Source: Clostridium sp. (GTDB lineage Bacteria > Bacillota > Clostridia > Clostridiales > Clostridiaceae). Taken from it: a stretch of DNA of 64,000 nt. Every line of letters starts with the position of its first letter. Position 1 is the stretch's first letter. Below, one piece after another: positions 30,217 to 38,230 of the stretch. A program made the translations under genes and the position numbers. The stretch covers positions 124,001 to 188,000 of the forward strand of contig NZ_JAGHFX010000058.1 of the NCBI RefSeq assembly GCF_017888565.1, in the 5' to 3' direction. Under the pieces are notes generated by a model. The model did no database searches. It was not told the origin of the DNA and saw only the letters and a program-made list of their open reading frames with translations.

Positions 30217-30761
30217 ACTATTGTATATATTTCTAACCAGTTATTTACTCTTATTATATTTTTATTAATAGGATCTTTATTATAATTAGTATTAATAAGT
30301 AAAACTTTAAAGCCTGCATTTGAAAGATCTATTGCATTTGAATAATTATCTTCAATAAAAATATTGCAGTTTAATTCTCTAGCTTTATCTACTTTATAAT
30401 GACTACCTAAAAGATACAGATTATCATAGTAAATTGAGTTTTTTCTCAGATATCCGTGAGTTAGTAATGCAAGATTTTTTTCTCTTGCAGTTACAAAATA
30501 AATATTACTATATAAACTAAGTTCATTTATTACATATCTTACATGCTCTCTTATTTTTTGTTTGGAATGAAGTTCATACTTATATTTTTCATAAAATTCT
30601 AAATAACGTTCTTCACTTATACCTAAAATCTTAGAAATAGAGTATTCTGTGACTTCATTTTCTTTAATATTTGTTTTAAAGTATCTGTTACAAGGTTCAA
30701 GCCAATAGTATGCATCAGTTATAGTTCCATCTATATCAATACATATATTAAATTTTTTCAT
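30183..30761 (-). CDS. HAD-family 5' nucleotidase-like phosphatase, 192 aa
   Basis: Soluble haloacid-dehalogenase-fold phosphatase of the NT5C/5'(3')-deoxyribonucleotidase-like type. Motif I is CIDIDGTITD (D9 and D11), motif II FVTARE, and the late acidic motif CNIFIEDNYSNA. The insert between motifs I and II (YWLEPCNRYF...) is the cap that binds the nucleotide in this group. RBS AAGAAGGTGAG is correctly spaced before the ATG. Its nearness to phosphopentomutase may reflect nucleoside salvage, but the two are on opposite strands. The substrate is not proven by sequence. Confidence 0.82.
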   Translation of the reverse strand: MKKFNICIDIDGTITDAYYWLEPCNRYFKTNIKENEVTEYSISKILGISEERYLEFYEKYKYELHSKQKIREHVRYVINELSLYSNIYFVTAREKNLALLTHGYLRKNSIYYDNLYLLGSHYKVDKARELNCNIFIEDNYSNAIDLSNAGFKVLLINTNYNKDPINKNIIRVNNWLEIYTIVKKLLLQSEAM

Positions 30762-30898
30762 TTTCTCACCTTCTTTATAATTATATTTATATAATACTAC
30801 TTAAAAGTTAATAAGGAATTAAAAATATGTTAAATTATCAAATAAGTTAAAATAATGTTATATAGTACTTTGATAGTATAATTTATAAATGAATATTT

Positions 30899-31633
30899 TT
30901 ATTTAGAAGTATGAATTTTAATTGATGTATTCAATAATGGTAAATAGTGTTTATTAAATAGAATAGGATATTCATTGTTTTTATATATAGATTCCTCAAT
31001 TAAATAATATTGTTTTTCAGAGGAAATGGAATGTCTTTTAGTTGCAAATTTTCCTGATGATGAAAATTTAATATCTATAGAGCTATGGCTACAATTATTG
31101 TAAATATCGTCTTCAATAAACTTAAGTAGGCTATTAGTATTATTTAAATCTATATCAAAGGCAGAGATAGTTTCAATAGGAACAATTGTATAAGTATATG
31201 CAAGGGCATTTCCATTACTCATATACCACCTATCAATATTCACTGCAGCAACAGTCTTTTTACCTAAGACCTCTATAAAATAATCAGATGGAGGTTCTAT
31301 ATGAAAATCCATTTCTACATGATCTATTTTAGCTTCTAATGATTTATATATAATATGTCCTAATTTTTCAAGTCCAATCTTTTTATTTTTTTGATTTCTT
31401 ACTATGAAGTTACCTTTTCCACGAATATTTTTTATTAAACCATCATCTTGTAATAATGATAAGGCTTGACGTAAAGTTGTTCTACTTACTCCTAGTTCCT
31501 TAGCTAAATCAGGTTCTGAAGGAAGTCTATAATTATCTGGAAGGTCTTCTTCCTTTATCATTTTAAATAATGTGTTATATACTTCAACATATCTTAAAGT
31601 TTTAGATTTTTTCATAATATCAGTATTAAGCAT
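30899..31633 (-). CDS. GntR-family (HutC/UTRA) transcriptional regulator, 244 aa
   Basis: Winged-helix regulator. DNA-binding domain 10-80 with DNYRLPSEPDLAKELGVSRTT, LRQALSLLQDDGLI and RGKGNFIV; UTRA ligand domain about 95-240. The ATG at 31633 follows AGAGAGG; the in-frame ATG ten codons upstream lies before that site and I reject it. The gene is divergent from phosphopentomutase. Direct repeats of ACAAGTT occur just upstream of this gene and again downstream of the deoB promoter, which suggests it represses both itself and deoB. The effector is probably a nucleoside or pentose phosphate (inference). Confidence 0.87.
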   Translation of the reverse strand: MLNTDIMKKSKTLRYVEVYNTLFKMIKEEDLPDNYRLPSEPDLAKELGVSRTTLRQALSLLQDDGLIKNIRGKGNFIVRNQKNKKIGLEKLGHIIYKSLEAKIDHVEMDFHIEPPSDYFIEVLGKKTVAAVNIDRWYMSNGNALAYTYTIVPIETISAFDIDLNNTNSLLKFIEDDIYNNCSHSSIDIKFSSSGKFATKRHSISSEKQYYLIEESIYKNNEYPILFNKHYLPLLNTSIKIHTSK

Positions 31634-31659
31634 AATAAAACCTCTCTCTATAAAAATAA

Positions 31660-31679
31660 ACAAGTTAAATACAAGTTTA
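31660..31679 (+). promoter_or_regulatory. Putative GntR operator, copy 1
   Basis: ACAAGTTAAATACAAGTTTA: two ACAAGTT heptamers 11 bp apart (one helical turn), between the regulator start and its predicted promoter. It is identical at 19 of 20 bases to the copy at 31804-31823. Confidence 0.65.
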
Positions 31680-31752
31680 TATTAGTTATTATAATATAAT
31701 TATAGAATAAATTATCAAATTTTTCTAATAAAATATCAATAAAATACAACAG

Positions 31753-31790
31753 TGAAAACGTTGACCGATACAAATGGATTGTAGTATTAT
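31753..31790 (+). promoter_or_regulatory. Promoter of deoB with overlapping cre box
   Basis: -35 TTGACC (31761-31766), 18-nt spacer, -10 TATTAT (31785-31790). TGAAAACGTTGACC (31753-31766) is a cre box with the last base off consensus, placed over the -35 exactly as at the two GH84 promoters. Confidence 0.72.
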
Positions 31791-31803
31791 AAATATATAA
31801 TAG

Positions 31804-31823
31804 ACAAGTTAAAGACAAGTTTA
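31804..31823 (+). promoter_or_regulatory. Putative GntR operator, copy 2
   Basis: ACAAGTTAAAGACAAGTTTA lies about +7 to +27 relative to the predicted deoB start site, same orientation and spacing as copy 1. Confidence 0.65.
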
Positions 31824-31956
31824 GTGATGTATTATGAATTTAAATATGCTATAATTTAACTAATTAAGTTTAAGATTAATTAATTGAATTATAACAAATA
31901 ATATATAATATATTATTTATAGTCTTAAATAAAGAAGCTTGGAAAGGAGTAATAAC

Positions 31957-33147
31957 ATGAAGAAATATAAAAGAATTTTTACTATTGTAATAGATTCATT
32001 AGGTGTTGGAGAAATGGAGGATGCAAAAGAATACGGAGATGTAAATGTTGATACTCTTGGTCATATTGCAGAATCAGTAGAGTCTTTTAAAGTGCCTAAT
32101 CTTGAAAAAATGGGAATTGCAAATTTACGTCCAGTAAAGCATTTAAAAGCTAAAGAAAACCCATTAGGATATCAAATGAAAATGAAAGAAGCTAGTACAG
32201 GTAAGGATACTATGACAGGACACTGGGAAATTGCTGGCTTACACATTACTAAGCCATTCCAAACTTTTACTGATACAGGATTCCCTAAGGAACTACTAGA
32301 TGAGTTGATTAAAAGAACAGGTCATAATATAGTAGGAAACAAAAGTGCTAGTGGAACAGAAATATTAGATGAGTTTGGGGAACATCAAATGAAGACTGGG
32401 GATATGATTGTATATACTTCAGCAGATTCAGTATTACAAATATGTGGACATGAAGAAACATTTGGATTAGAAGAATTATATAGATGCTGTGAAATTGCAA
32501 GAGAAATTACCTTAAAAGATGAATGGAAGGTAGGAAGAATAATTGCAAGGCCATATGTTGGAGAGAGAAAAGGCGAGTTTAAGAGAACAAGCAATAGACA
32601 TGACTATGCATTAAAGCCATATGGCAGAACAGTGTTAAATGAGTTAAAAGATAATAATTATGATGTTATTTCTGTAGGAAAAATAAATGATATATTTGAT
32701 GGTGAAGGAATAACGGAATCACATAAATCAAAAAGCTCAGTTCATGGAATGGAACAAACATTAGAGATAATGGATAAGGATTTTGAAGGTCTATGCTTTG
32801 TAAACCTAGTAGATTTTGATTCATTATGGGGGCACAGAAGAAATCCACAAGGATACGCAGAGGAGTTAGAAAAGTTTGATGTTAGTTTAGGTAAAGTTTT
32901 AGAAAAACTTAAAGAGGATGATTTATTAATTATAACTGCAGACCATGGAAATGATCCAACATATATTGGATCAGACCATACAAGAGAACATGTACCATTC
33001 TTAGCTTATTCACCTTCAATGAAAGGAAATGGAGTATTAGAAACTTGTAATAGTTTTGCAGCAATAGGTGCAACAATAGCTGATAATTTTGATGTTAAAA
33101 TGTCAGAAGGTACTATTGGAGAATCAGTTTTAGGAAAATTAAATTAG
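31957..33147 (+). CDS. deoB: Phosphopentomutase DeoB, 396 aa
   Basis: Converts (deoxy)ribose-1-phosphate to the 5-phosphate, linking nucleoside breakdown to central metabolism. Alkaline-phosphatase-superfamily motifs are complete: [10 protein letters not shown] at the N-terminus, [10 protein letters not shown] with the phospho-accepting Thr, and the second metal cluster [18 protein letters not shown] near the C-terminus. Length is standard. The ATG at 31957, after AAAGGAG, gives [14 protein letters not shown]; the upstream in-frame ATG has no site. Predicted control is by the divergent GntR regulator and CcpA. No nucleoside phosphorylase or deoxyribose aldolase gene is adjacent. Confidence 0.95.
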   Translation: MKKYKRIFTIVIDSLGVGEMEDAKEYGDVNVDTLGHIAESVESFKVPNLEKMGIANLRPVKHLKAKENPLGYQMKMKEASTGKDTMTGHWEIAGLHITKPFQTFTDTGFPKELLDELIKRTGHNIVGNKSASGTEILDEFGEHQMKTGDMIVYTSADSVLQICGHEETFGLEELYRCCEIAREITLKDEWKVGRIIARPYVGERKGEFKRTSNRHDYALKPYGRTVLNELKDNNYDVISVGKINDIFDGEGITESHKSKSSVHGMEQTLEIMDKDFEGLCFVNLVDFDSLWGHRRNPQGYAEELEKFDVSLGKVLEKLKEDDLLIITADHGNDPTYIGSDHTREHVPFLAYSPSMKGNGVLETCNSFAAIGATIADNFDVKMSEGTIGESVLGKLN

Positions 33148-33206
33148 TTTAAATAAAGTTTATAAAATTTTCTTATATAGAAAGTTTTATAATTATTAAA
33201 AAGATT

Positions 33207-33265
33207 AAAAAACAAGGAGCTGTCGCAGAAAGCCATTTAATGTAATGCCACAGCACCTTGTTTTT
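33207..33265. terminator. Bidirectional terminator between deoB and the flavin reductase gene
   Basis: AAAAACAAGGAGCTGTCGC pairs with GCCACAGCACCTTGTTTTT with two mismatches. A-run and T-run flank both sides. Confidence 0.85.
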
Positions 33266-33266
33266 A

Positions 33267-33776
33267 TTATTCTCTTATTAAAATTTTTTCTACTTCTGCA
33301 ATATATAAGGTATGATAATCTTTTTCAGGATAACATTGTTTATCAATATCTTTGTCTATAAAGCATTGAGGTTTTAGTTCTTGAGCGTATAACTTTTTAC
33401 AGATAATTGTAAGCTTTGCTTCTTCGAAAGCTGGAGTATTATCAACATAGGCAACTGTTAAATTAGTTTTAGAAAGCTTATCTTCATCCCTTCCAGAAAC
33501 TGTTCCCAAGTAGCTTAGATCCTTTTTGTAACTTTTATCAAAGAATGTAAGGGAAAATGTAGAAGATGCATCTACAAATTCTTTCGTAAACCTTTGAGGT
33601 CTTAGAACTATAGAAACTACATTTTTCCCCCACATAATACCCAAACTACCCCATGAAGCAGTCATTGTATTAATTTTATTTTCTTTCTCAGCTGTAACAA
33701 GCATCCAGTCATGACCAATTAATTTAAATGCACTTTCATTTAAATCTTCAGGTTTAATTTCTCTAAAATTACTCAC
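33267..33776 (-). CDS. Flavin reductase-like (flavoredoxin-type) FMN protein, 169 aa
   Basis: FMN-binding split-barrel protein of the flavin_reduct family. Features seen: MLVTAEKENKINTMTASWGS (the FMN-phosphate-binding strand-turn), VSIVLRPQRFTKEFVD, FSLTFFDKSYKKDL and GTVSGRDEDK. It is probably an electron-transfer or flavin-reducing protein, partner unknown. The start is GTG with GGGGGAA seven nt upstream; there is no nearby in-frame ATG. Length is typical. Confidence 0.85.
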   Translation of the reverse strand: MSNFREIKPEDLNESAFKLIGHDWMLVTAEKENKINTMTASWGSLGIMWGKNVVSIVLRPQRFTKEFVDASSTFSLTFFDKSYKKDLSYLGTVSGRDEDKLSKTNLTVAYVDNTPAFEEAKLTIICKKLYAQELKPQCFIDKDIDKQCYPEKDYHTLYIAEVEKILIRE

Positions 33777-33957
33777 AATATGTTCCCCCGTAATTAACTT
33801 ATTAAAAATATATTATATAAATTATTATACATATATACTCAGAAATTGTATGCTATATAAATTTAAAAATTATTTATAAAGTAGGATTATCTAGTAAGTT
33901 TATTTTTATGTAACAGGATGTTTGCAAGAAAAGATTGAAGCTTTGATATTAAATGTA

Positions 33958-33990
33958 AATCAAAAGGAGAGTAATATCTAACCTTACTCT
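33958..33990 (-). terminator. Terminator of the dihydrouridine synthase gene
   Basis: On the minus strand GAGAGTAAGG pairs with ATTACTCTC, followed by CTTTTGATTT. Confidence 0.55.
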
Positions 33991-34009
33991 CGCTTTATAA
34001 TAAAATTAT

Positions 34010-35056
34010 TTAATTATTTTCCCATAATATATTTTGAGGCATCACTTCAAGAATAGTATTAAGTATCTCTATAATATTTTCCCTTTTTACATTAGAAGAT
34101 GATAATAATTGCTTATACTTCTTACTTCCTTTTTGACTCTGAAACAAACTTTGAAGTGGGGCAATTAAAGAATGAATACTATTAGCATTTTCAAGTTCTT
34201 CTATAATATATGGAATATAAGACTTTATAATTTCTCCTCTTGAAATAGTTTCTATATTTTTATTATTTTCATAAAGTTTATGGAAGTTAGCTAAAAGATA
34301 ACAATCTTCATATGAAGCTCTTCCTATCATTACACCATCTACTTTTGTAAGAGCATCTTTAATTGAATCTAATGTTTTAAAACCACCATTGATTTCTATA
34401 TTTAAATGATTAAATTCTCTTTTTAATTTATATACCATATCATAATTAAGTGGAGGAATTTCTCTATTATCTTTTGGACTTAAGCCTTTTAATATAGCAG
34501 AGCGTGCATGAATTGTGTATCTATCAGGCTTAGCTTTAGATACAGAATCTAAAAATTCTAATAAATCTTCATAGCCATCCATTATAATTTTGCTTTTTTC
34601 ATCCTCTATAACACCAGTTCCATCTATTCCTATTCTATGCTTTATTGTAACAGGTTTGTCTGTTGCTTCTTTCATAGCACATAAGATTTCATAAACCAAT
34701 TCTTTAGAAGACATTAGAGCTGCCCCCATTAAGTTACCAGATACTCTATCAGATGGACAGCCACAATTTAAATTAACTTCGGTATAGTTATAATCATTGG
34801 CCAATTTAACAGCCTTATAAGCATCTTCAGGGTTAGATGCTGCAATTTGTAGAGCAACATCACCTTCCTCTTTCCTAAAGTAAAGAATTTTATCTCTATC
34901 ACCGTTGATTATTGCTTGGGCTGTAACCATTTCTGTATAAAGTAAAGCATCTTTAGTTAAAAGCCTTGAAAAATATCTAAAATGCCTATGGGATTTGTCT
35001 ACCATAGGGGCAATACTAATCTTCGAAGTTTTTATATTTGAAATATATTTTTCCAT
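34010..35056 (-). CDS. dus: tRNA-dihydrouridine synthase (DusA-like), 348 aa
   Basis: FMN/NADPH enzyme reducing uridine to dihydrouridine in the tRNA D-loop. TIM-barrel motifs: ISIAPMVDKSHRHFR at the N-terminus, LLYTEMVTAQAI, LQIAASNPEDAYKA, NLNCGCPSDRVSGNLMGAAL with the catalytic Cys, and KHRIGIDG. The phosphate-binding end is INGGF followed by GVMIGRASYED. The MVDKSHRHFR wording is typical of the DusA branch. The longest frame starts 25 codons earlier, but two adjacent ATGs (35059, 35056) follow AAAGGAAA. I use 35056, whose spacing is better, and it gives a normal-length protein. Confidence 0.92.
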   Translation of the reverse strand: MEKYISNIKTSKISIAPMVDKSHRHFRYFSRLLTKDALLYTEMVTAQAIINGDRDKILYFRKEEGDVALQIAASNPEDAYKAVKLANDYNYTEVNLNCGCPSDRVSGNLMGAALMSSKELVYEILCAMKEATDKPVTIKHRIGIDGTGVIEDEKSKIIMDGYEDLLEFLDSVSKAKPDRYTIHARSAILKGLSPKDNREIPPLNYDMVYKLKREFNHLNIEINGGFKTLDSIKDALTKVDGVMIGRASYEDCYLLANFHKLYENNKNIETISRGEIIKSYIPYIIEELENANSIHSLIAPLQSLFQSQKGSKKYKQLLSSSNVKRENIIEILNTILEVMPQNILWENN

Positions 35057-35364
35057 CATTCGTTTCCTTTCGTAGTTATTTATAAATTGAGAATTAGCCT
35101 TAATGATATGCATCAAATTGTAGTTTCTCATTATAATAAAATCTCCAATTTAATACATATCATTAATGAGGATAATTCTTCATTTGATAATTTTAAGTGG
35201 CAAAATATAAGTTATCGTAGCCTTTATATTCGCAATTTATAAAAAGTATTCACAAGTTATTTTTTATTATTATAGCATATAGAGTTAATAAAATAGTAAT
35301 GTAATAAAAGTAAAATATGATAAAATAGTAATTGGAATTAATATGGGAATGGTTGGTGATAGTG

Positions 35365-36189
35365 ATGGTAATAACTACATTAGTTGAAAATACTTCAGTA
35401 TCGAAAGAGTTTAAATGTAAACATGGATTATCTTTATACATTAAAACAAATAAGCATAATATATTATTTGATTTAGGTTCTGATGGATTGTTTATTGAAA
35501 ATGCTATTAAACTTAATATTGATATATCAGAGGTTGATATTCTTATTATATCTCATGGGCATAAGGATCATGGAGGAGCATTAAAGTTATTTTTGAAACA
35601 CAATAATAAAGCAAAAATATATATTCATAAAGATGCTTTTAATAAGCATTATACTTCAGTTTTAGGAGGACTTAAATTTTACGTGGGTCTAGATGATAGA
35701 CTTCAATTTAATGAAAGAATTATATTTACTGAAGATATATTTGAAGTTGATGAAGAGATATGTCTTTTTTCAAATGTCCCAAAGAAATATGAGACATCAA
35801 ATTTAAATGACTCATTATTTATTAAAATTGATGGCAAATATTATAAAGATGACTTTACTCATGAGCAAAGCCTATTGATAAGAGAAAATGATAAATGTAT
35901 ATTAATTGGTGGATGTGCTCATAATGGAATAGTTAATATAGTAGAAAGGGCTGAAGAACTGATATCTGGTGAATTAGCAGCTGTTATTAGTGGGTTTCAT
36001 TTATTTAATCCGGTAAATAAAAAAAGTGAAAGTTTAGAATTTATAAGTAATATAGCTGAAAATTTAAGTAATAAGAATACTGATTTTTATACTTGTCGTT
36101 GTACAGGAAATAAAGCATTTAATATTTTGAAAGAAAACCTTAAAAATAAAATTACATACTTATCTACAGGACAAGTTGTAAATATTTAA
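35365..36189 (+). CDS. MBL-fold metal-dependent hydrolase, 274 aa
   Basis: Metallo-beta-lactamase-fold protein of the group related to archaeal RFA-P synthase/MptE-like hydrolases. The metal motif is SHGHKDHGGALKLF (HxHxDH). Further ligands are in ILIGGCAHNGIVNIVE and GFHL, and CRCTG lies near the end. The function within this large group is unassigned. The N-terminus is uncertain: in-frame TTG and GTG codons extend upstream from ATG 35365 to a TTG at 35332, and the ribosome site is poor. MVITTLVENTS is the family-typical beginning, so I use 35365. Confidence 0.8.
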   Translation: MVITTLVENTSVSKEFKCKHGLSLYIKTNKHNILFDLGSDGLFIENAIKLNIDISEVDILIISHGHKDHGGALKLFLKHNNKAKIYIHKDAFNKHYTSVLGGLKFYVGLDDRLQFNERIIFTEDIFEVDEEICLFSNVPKKYETSNLNDSLFIKIDGKYYKDDFTHEQSLLIRENDKCILIGGCAHNGIVNIVERAEELISGELAAVISGFHLFNPVNKKSESLEFISNIAENLSNKNTDFYTCRCTGNKAFNILKENLKNKITYLSTGQVVNI

Positions 36190-36190
36190 T

Positions 36191-36223
36191 AAAAAATCGT
36201 ACCGGCAGATGGTACGATTTTTA
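36191..36223. terminator. Bidirectional terminator
   Basis: AAAAATCGTACC/GGTACGATTTTT around a 7-nt loop, between two convergent genes. Confidence 0.9.
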
Positions 36224-36224
36224 T

Positions 36225-36503
36225 TTATTTCTTATAAGAATCAAATAATAGCATAGTTACAAATATAGCTAGTAATACTCCTCTAGCGATATTAAAGCCT
36301 ATTACTCCTAAAGTTAAAAAGTCTATTAGAACGTAACCAACTATGTAAATAGCACAGCAGATGATTGTCCAAATTATTTTACCTTTAGTTGTTTTTGCAG
36401 CTTTAAATGGAATCTTTCCAGTACTTATTAAATATTTTGATGAATAATTTAAAATTATACTAGCTATAATAAATGATAATACAAGCGTTAATATATTAGC
36501 CAA
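36225..36503 (-). CDS. Small membrane protein, unknown function, 92 aa
   Basis: Three hydrophobic helices (LTLVLSFIIASIILNY; KIIWTIICCAIYIVGYVLIDF; VIGFNIARGVLLAIFVTMLLF) and a short basic tail. I do not recognise a named family. The start is taken as TTG at 36503, because AAAGGAG lies exactly seven nt before it and the product begins at the first helix. The longer ATG-initiated version (to 36554) would run through that ribosome site. Single gene. Confidence 0.65.
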   Translation of the reverse strand: MANILTLVLSFIIASIILNYSSKYLISTGKIPFKAAKTTKGKIIWTIICCAIYIVGYVLIDFLTLGVIGFNIARGVLLAIFVTMLLFDSYKK

Positions 36504-36554
36504 ATCTTTTTCTCCTTTCAAATTTATAGTAATATTATAACATTTATTATACAA

Positions 36555-36974
36555 ATTAAGTGTAACTTTATTTTAAATTTATAAGAATTAGTTTTTTAGT
36601 TTTAAGAACATTTCGTATTGTCTAATAAAGTTTTGAAATCCTTCTTAAGATATCAACTATACTTTTACTATTTATATAAGTTTATCATGAAAATAAGGGA
36701 TAATATATAAAATAAAAATTTACATTAACAATTGACAAAAAAGTAACAATAAAATACACTTAAAGTAATATATGGATAAAATATGAAGTTTTTCTGGCAC
36801 TAGGCTTTTATCGATTACATACTAAAAGTTATAATAAATTATAAATTAATTCATATAGATACCAAAAAATAAAATAACATAAGAGATATAGTTTAAAAAA
36901 TAACAAAGTATTATGGTTATAAAGTAAATCATTTAATTTAAAATAAAAATAATTATATTTGGGAGGTATTATAT
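36555..36974. other. Intergenic stretch before the SDR gene
   Basis: No ORF. The one recognisable element is a promoter: TTGACA (36732-36737), 17-nt spacer, TACACT (36755-36760), pointing to the SDR gene and implying a 5' leader of about 200 nt in which I see no known riboswitch. Confidence 0.5.
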
Positions 36975-37733
36975 ATGAAACTTAGTGGTAAAGTTGCTGT
37001 GGTTACAGGTGCAAGTTCAGGGATGGGAAGGTCTATTGCTCTTCTTTATGCAAAGGAAGGAGCTTCTGTTGTTGTAGTTGCTAGAAGAAAAGAAAAATTG
37101 GATGAAATAGTTGAGATATCAAAGGATTACGATGGTACGATAATAGCTATGCAAGGTGATGTTTCAAGAAAAGAAGATAATGAAAAGATGATAGATCTTG
37201 CTGTTGAGAAGTTTGGAAAAATTGATATTTTAGTTAATAATGCAGGTATAATGGATGAAATGATGCCAGTTGGGGAAGTTGAAGATGAATTATGGGAAAG
37301 TGTAATGAATGTTAATTTAAATGGTCCATTTTATGCTTGTAGAAAGGCAGTAAATTTAATGATGCAGCAAGGTGGTGGAAATATAATTAATGTTGGATCT
37401 ATAGGTGGTTTAAATGGTTGTAGAGCTGGAGTTTCATATACAGCTTCTAAATATGCGTTATTAGGATTAACTAAAAATATTGGATTTATGTATGCTGATA
37501 AAGGGATAAGATGTAATGTTATTTGCCCTGGAGGCGTAGATTCAGAAATTGGAGTAGGGATAAGTCATCCTAGTCAATTTGGATTTTCAAGAGTTAAACT
37601 TGGCATGGAAAGTGTGCCTAGATCAGGATCTCCAGAAGAAATTGCAACAATAGCTTTATTCCTTGCAAGTGATGATTCTAGTTTGATTAATGGAGCAGAG
37701 ATAGTTGCAGATGCAGGGTGGACAGCATTTTAA
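36975..37733 (+). CDS. SDR-family NAD(P)-dependent oxidoreductase, 252 aa
   Basis: Classical short-chain dehydrogenase. Cofactor loop TGASSGMGRSIA (12-23), VARRKEK after beta2 (suggests NADP preference), NNAG, catalytic Ser in VGSIGG and YTASK (Tyr/Lys). The C-terminal NGAEIVADAGWTAF end is typical of 3-oxoacyl-ACP-reductase-like and glucose-dehydrogenase-like SDRs. The substrate cannot be fixed; steroid, sugar or ketoacyl substrates are all possible in clostridia. RBS GGGAGGT. Single gene. Confidence 0.88.
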   Translation: MKLSGKVAVVTGASSGMGRSIALLYAKEGASVVVVARRKEKLDEIVEISKDYDGTIIAMQGDVSRKEDNEKMIDLAVEKFGKIDILVNNAGIMDEMMPVGEVEDELWESVMNVNLNGPFYACRKAVNLMMQQGGGNIINVGSIGGLNGCRAGVSYTASKYALLGLTKNIGFMYADKGIRCNVICPGGVDSEIGVGISHPSQFGFSRVKLGMESVPRSGSPEEIATIALFLASDDSSLINGAEIVADAGWTAF

Positions 37734-37780
37734 AAAAGGTTTAAATAAATTATAAAAACTGTAGTTCATGAAAATTCTGA

Positions 37781-37794
37781 TGAAATCGTTAACG
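37781..37794 (+). promoter_or_regulatory. cre-like box upstream of the GH1 relic
   Basis: TGAAATCGTTAACG agrees with the cre consensus except its last base. It lies about 115 nt before the GH1 remnant and is probably what is left of that operon's control region. Confidence 0.5.
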
Positions 37795-37909
37795 GAGGGA
37801 TGAGCATATCTTGTAATGCAAATATACTAAATCGGATAGTGTTTTTTAGTATAAGCTAAACTTGTTTGCATAGAAATTTTCACTTTAAGGTTGATTTTAT
37901 TTTGCATGT

Positions 37910-38020
37910 GAGTGGGGATGGCAAATTGATTAACTTGGACATACAACTTGAGAATGTATTGACTTAGTGAGTGTAGAAACTGGTGAAATGAAAAAGTATT
38001 ATGGATTTATTTGTAAATAA
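37910..38020 (+). pseudogene. Remnant of a GH1 6-phospho-beta-glucosidase gene
   Basis: Two pieces of a GH1 enzyme survive in one frame: EWGWQID (compare [13 protein letters not shown] in the intact copy near 20.6 kb), then stops and a large internal deletion, then CIDLVSVETGEMKKYYGFICK and a stop. The second piece matches [17 protein letters not shown] of the intact GH1 near 19.4 kb. About four fifths of the gene is missing. This is decay, not a sequencing slip. Confidence 0.8.
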
Positions 38021-38230
38021 GTTTCAATAAATTTATATCTTAATTGTACAATGGCTATATCAAATCTGATTTGATATAGCCTATTAAAGTTTACAAAAAA
38101 TAAATAGCTAAATAGTAAAAATATTTATGCTAGTAACTAATAGTAAAATTTGATATTCTAGAAAGAGAAAGTTAGATAACCTAAAATATTATAAAATAAG
38201 TAAAATATATAAATTAAATTGGAGTGTGTT

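Noticed and set aside
36504-36554. Longer ATG-initiated form of the small membrane protein on the minus strand
   Set aside because: It would translate through a good AAAGGAG site placed exactly before the TTG at 36503, and adds a polar stretch unlike the start of a membrane protein.
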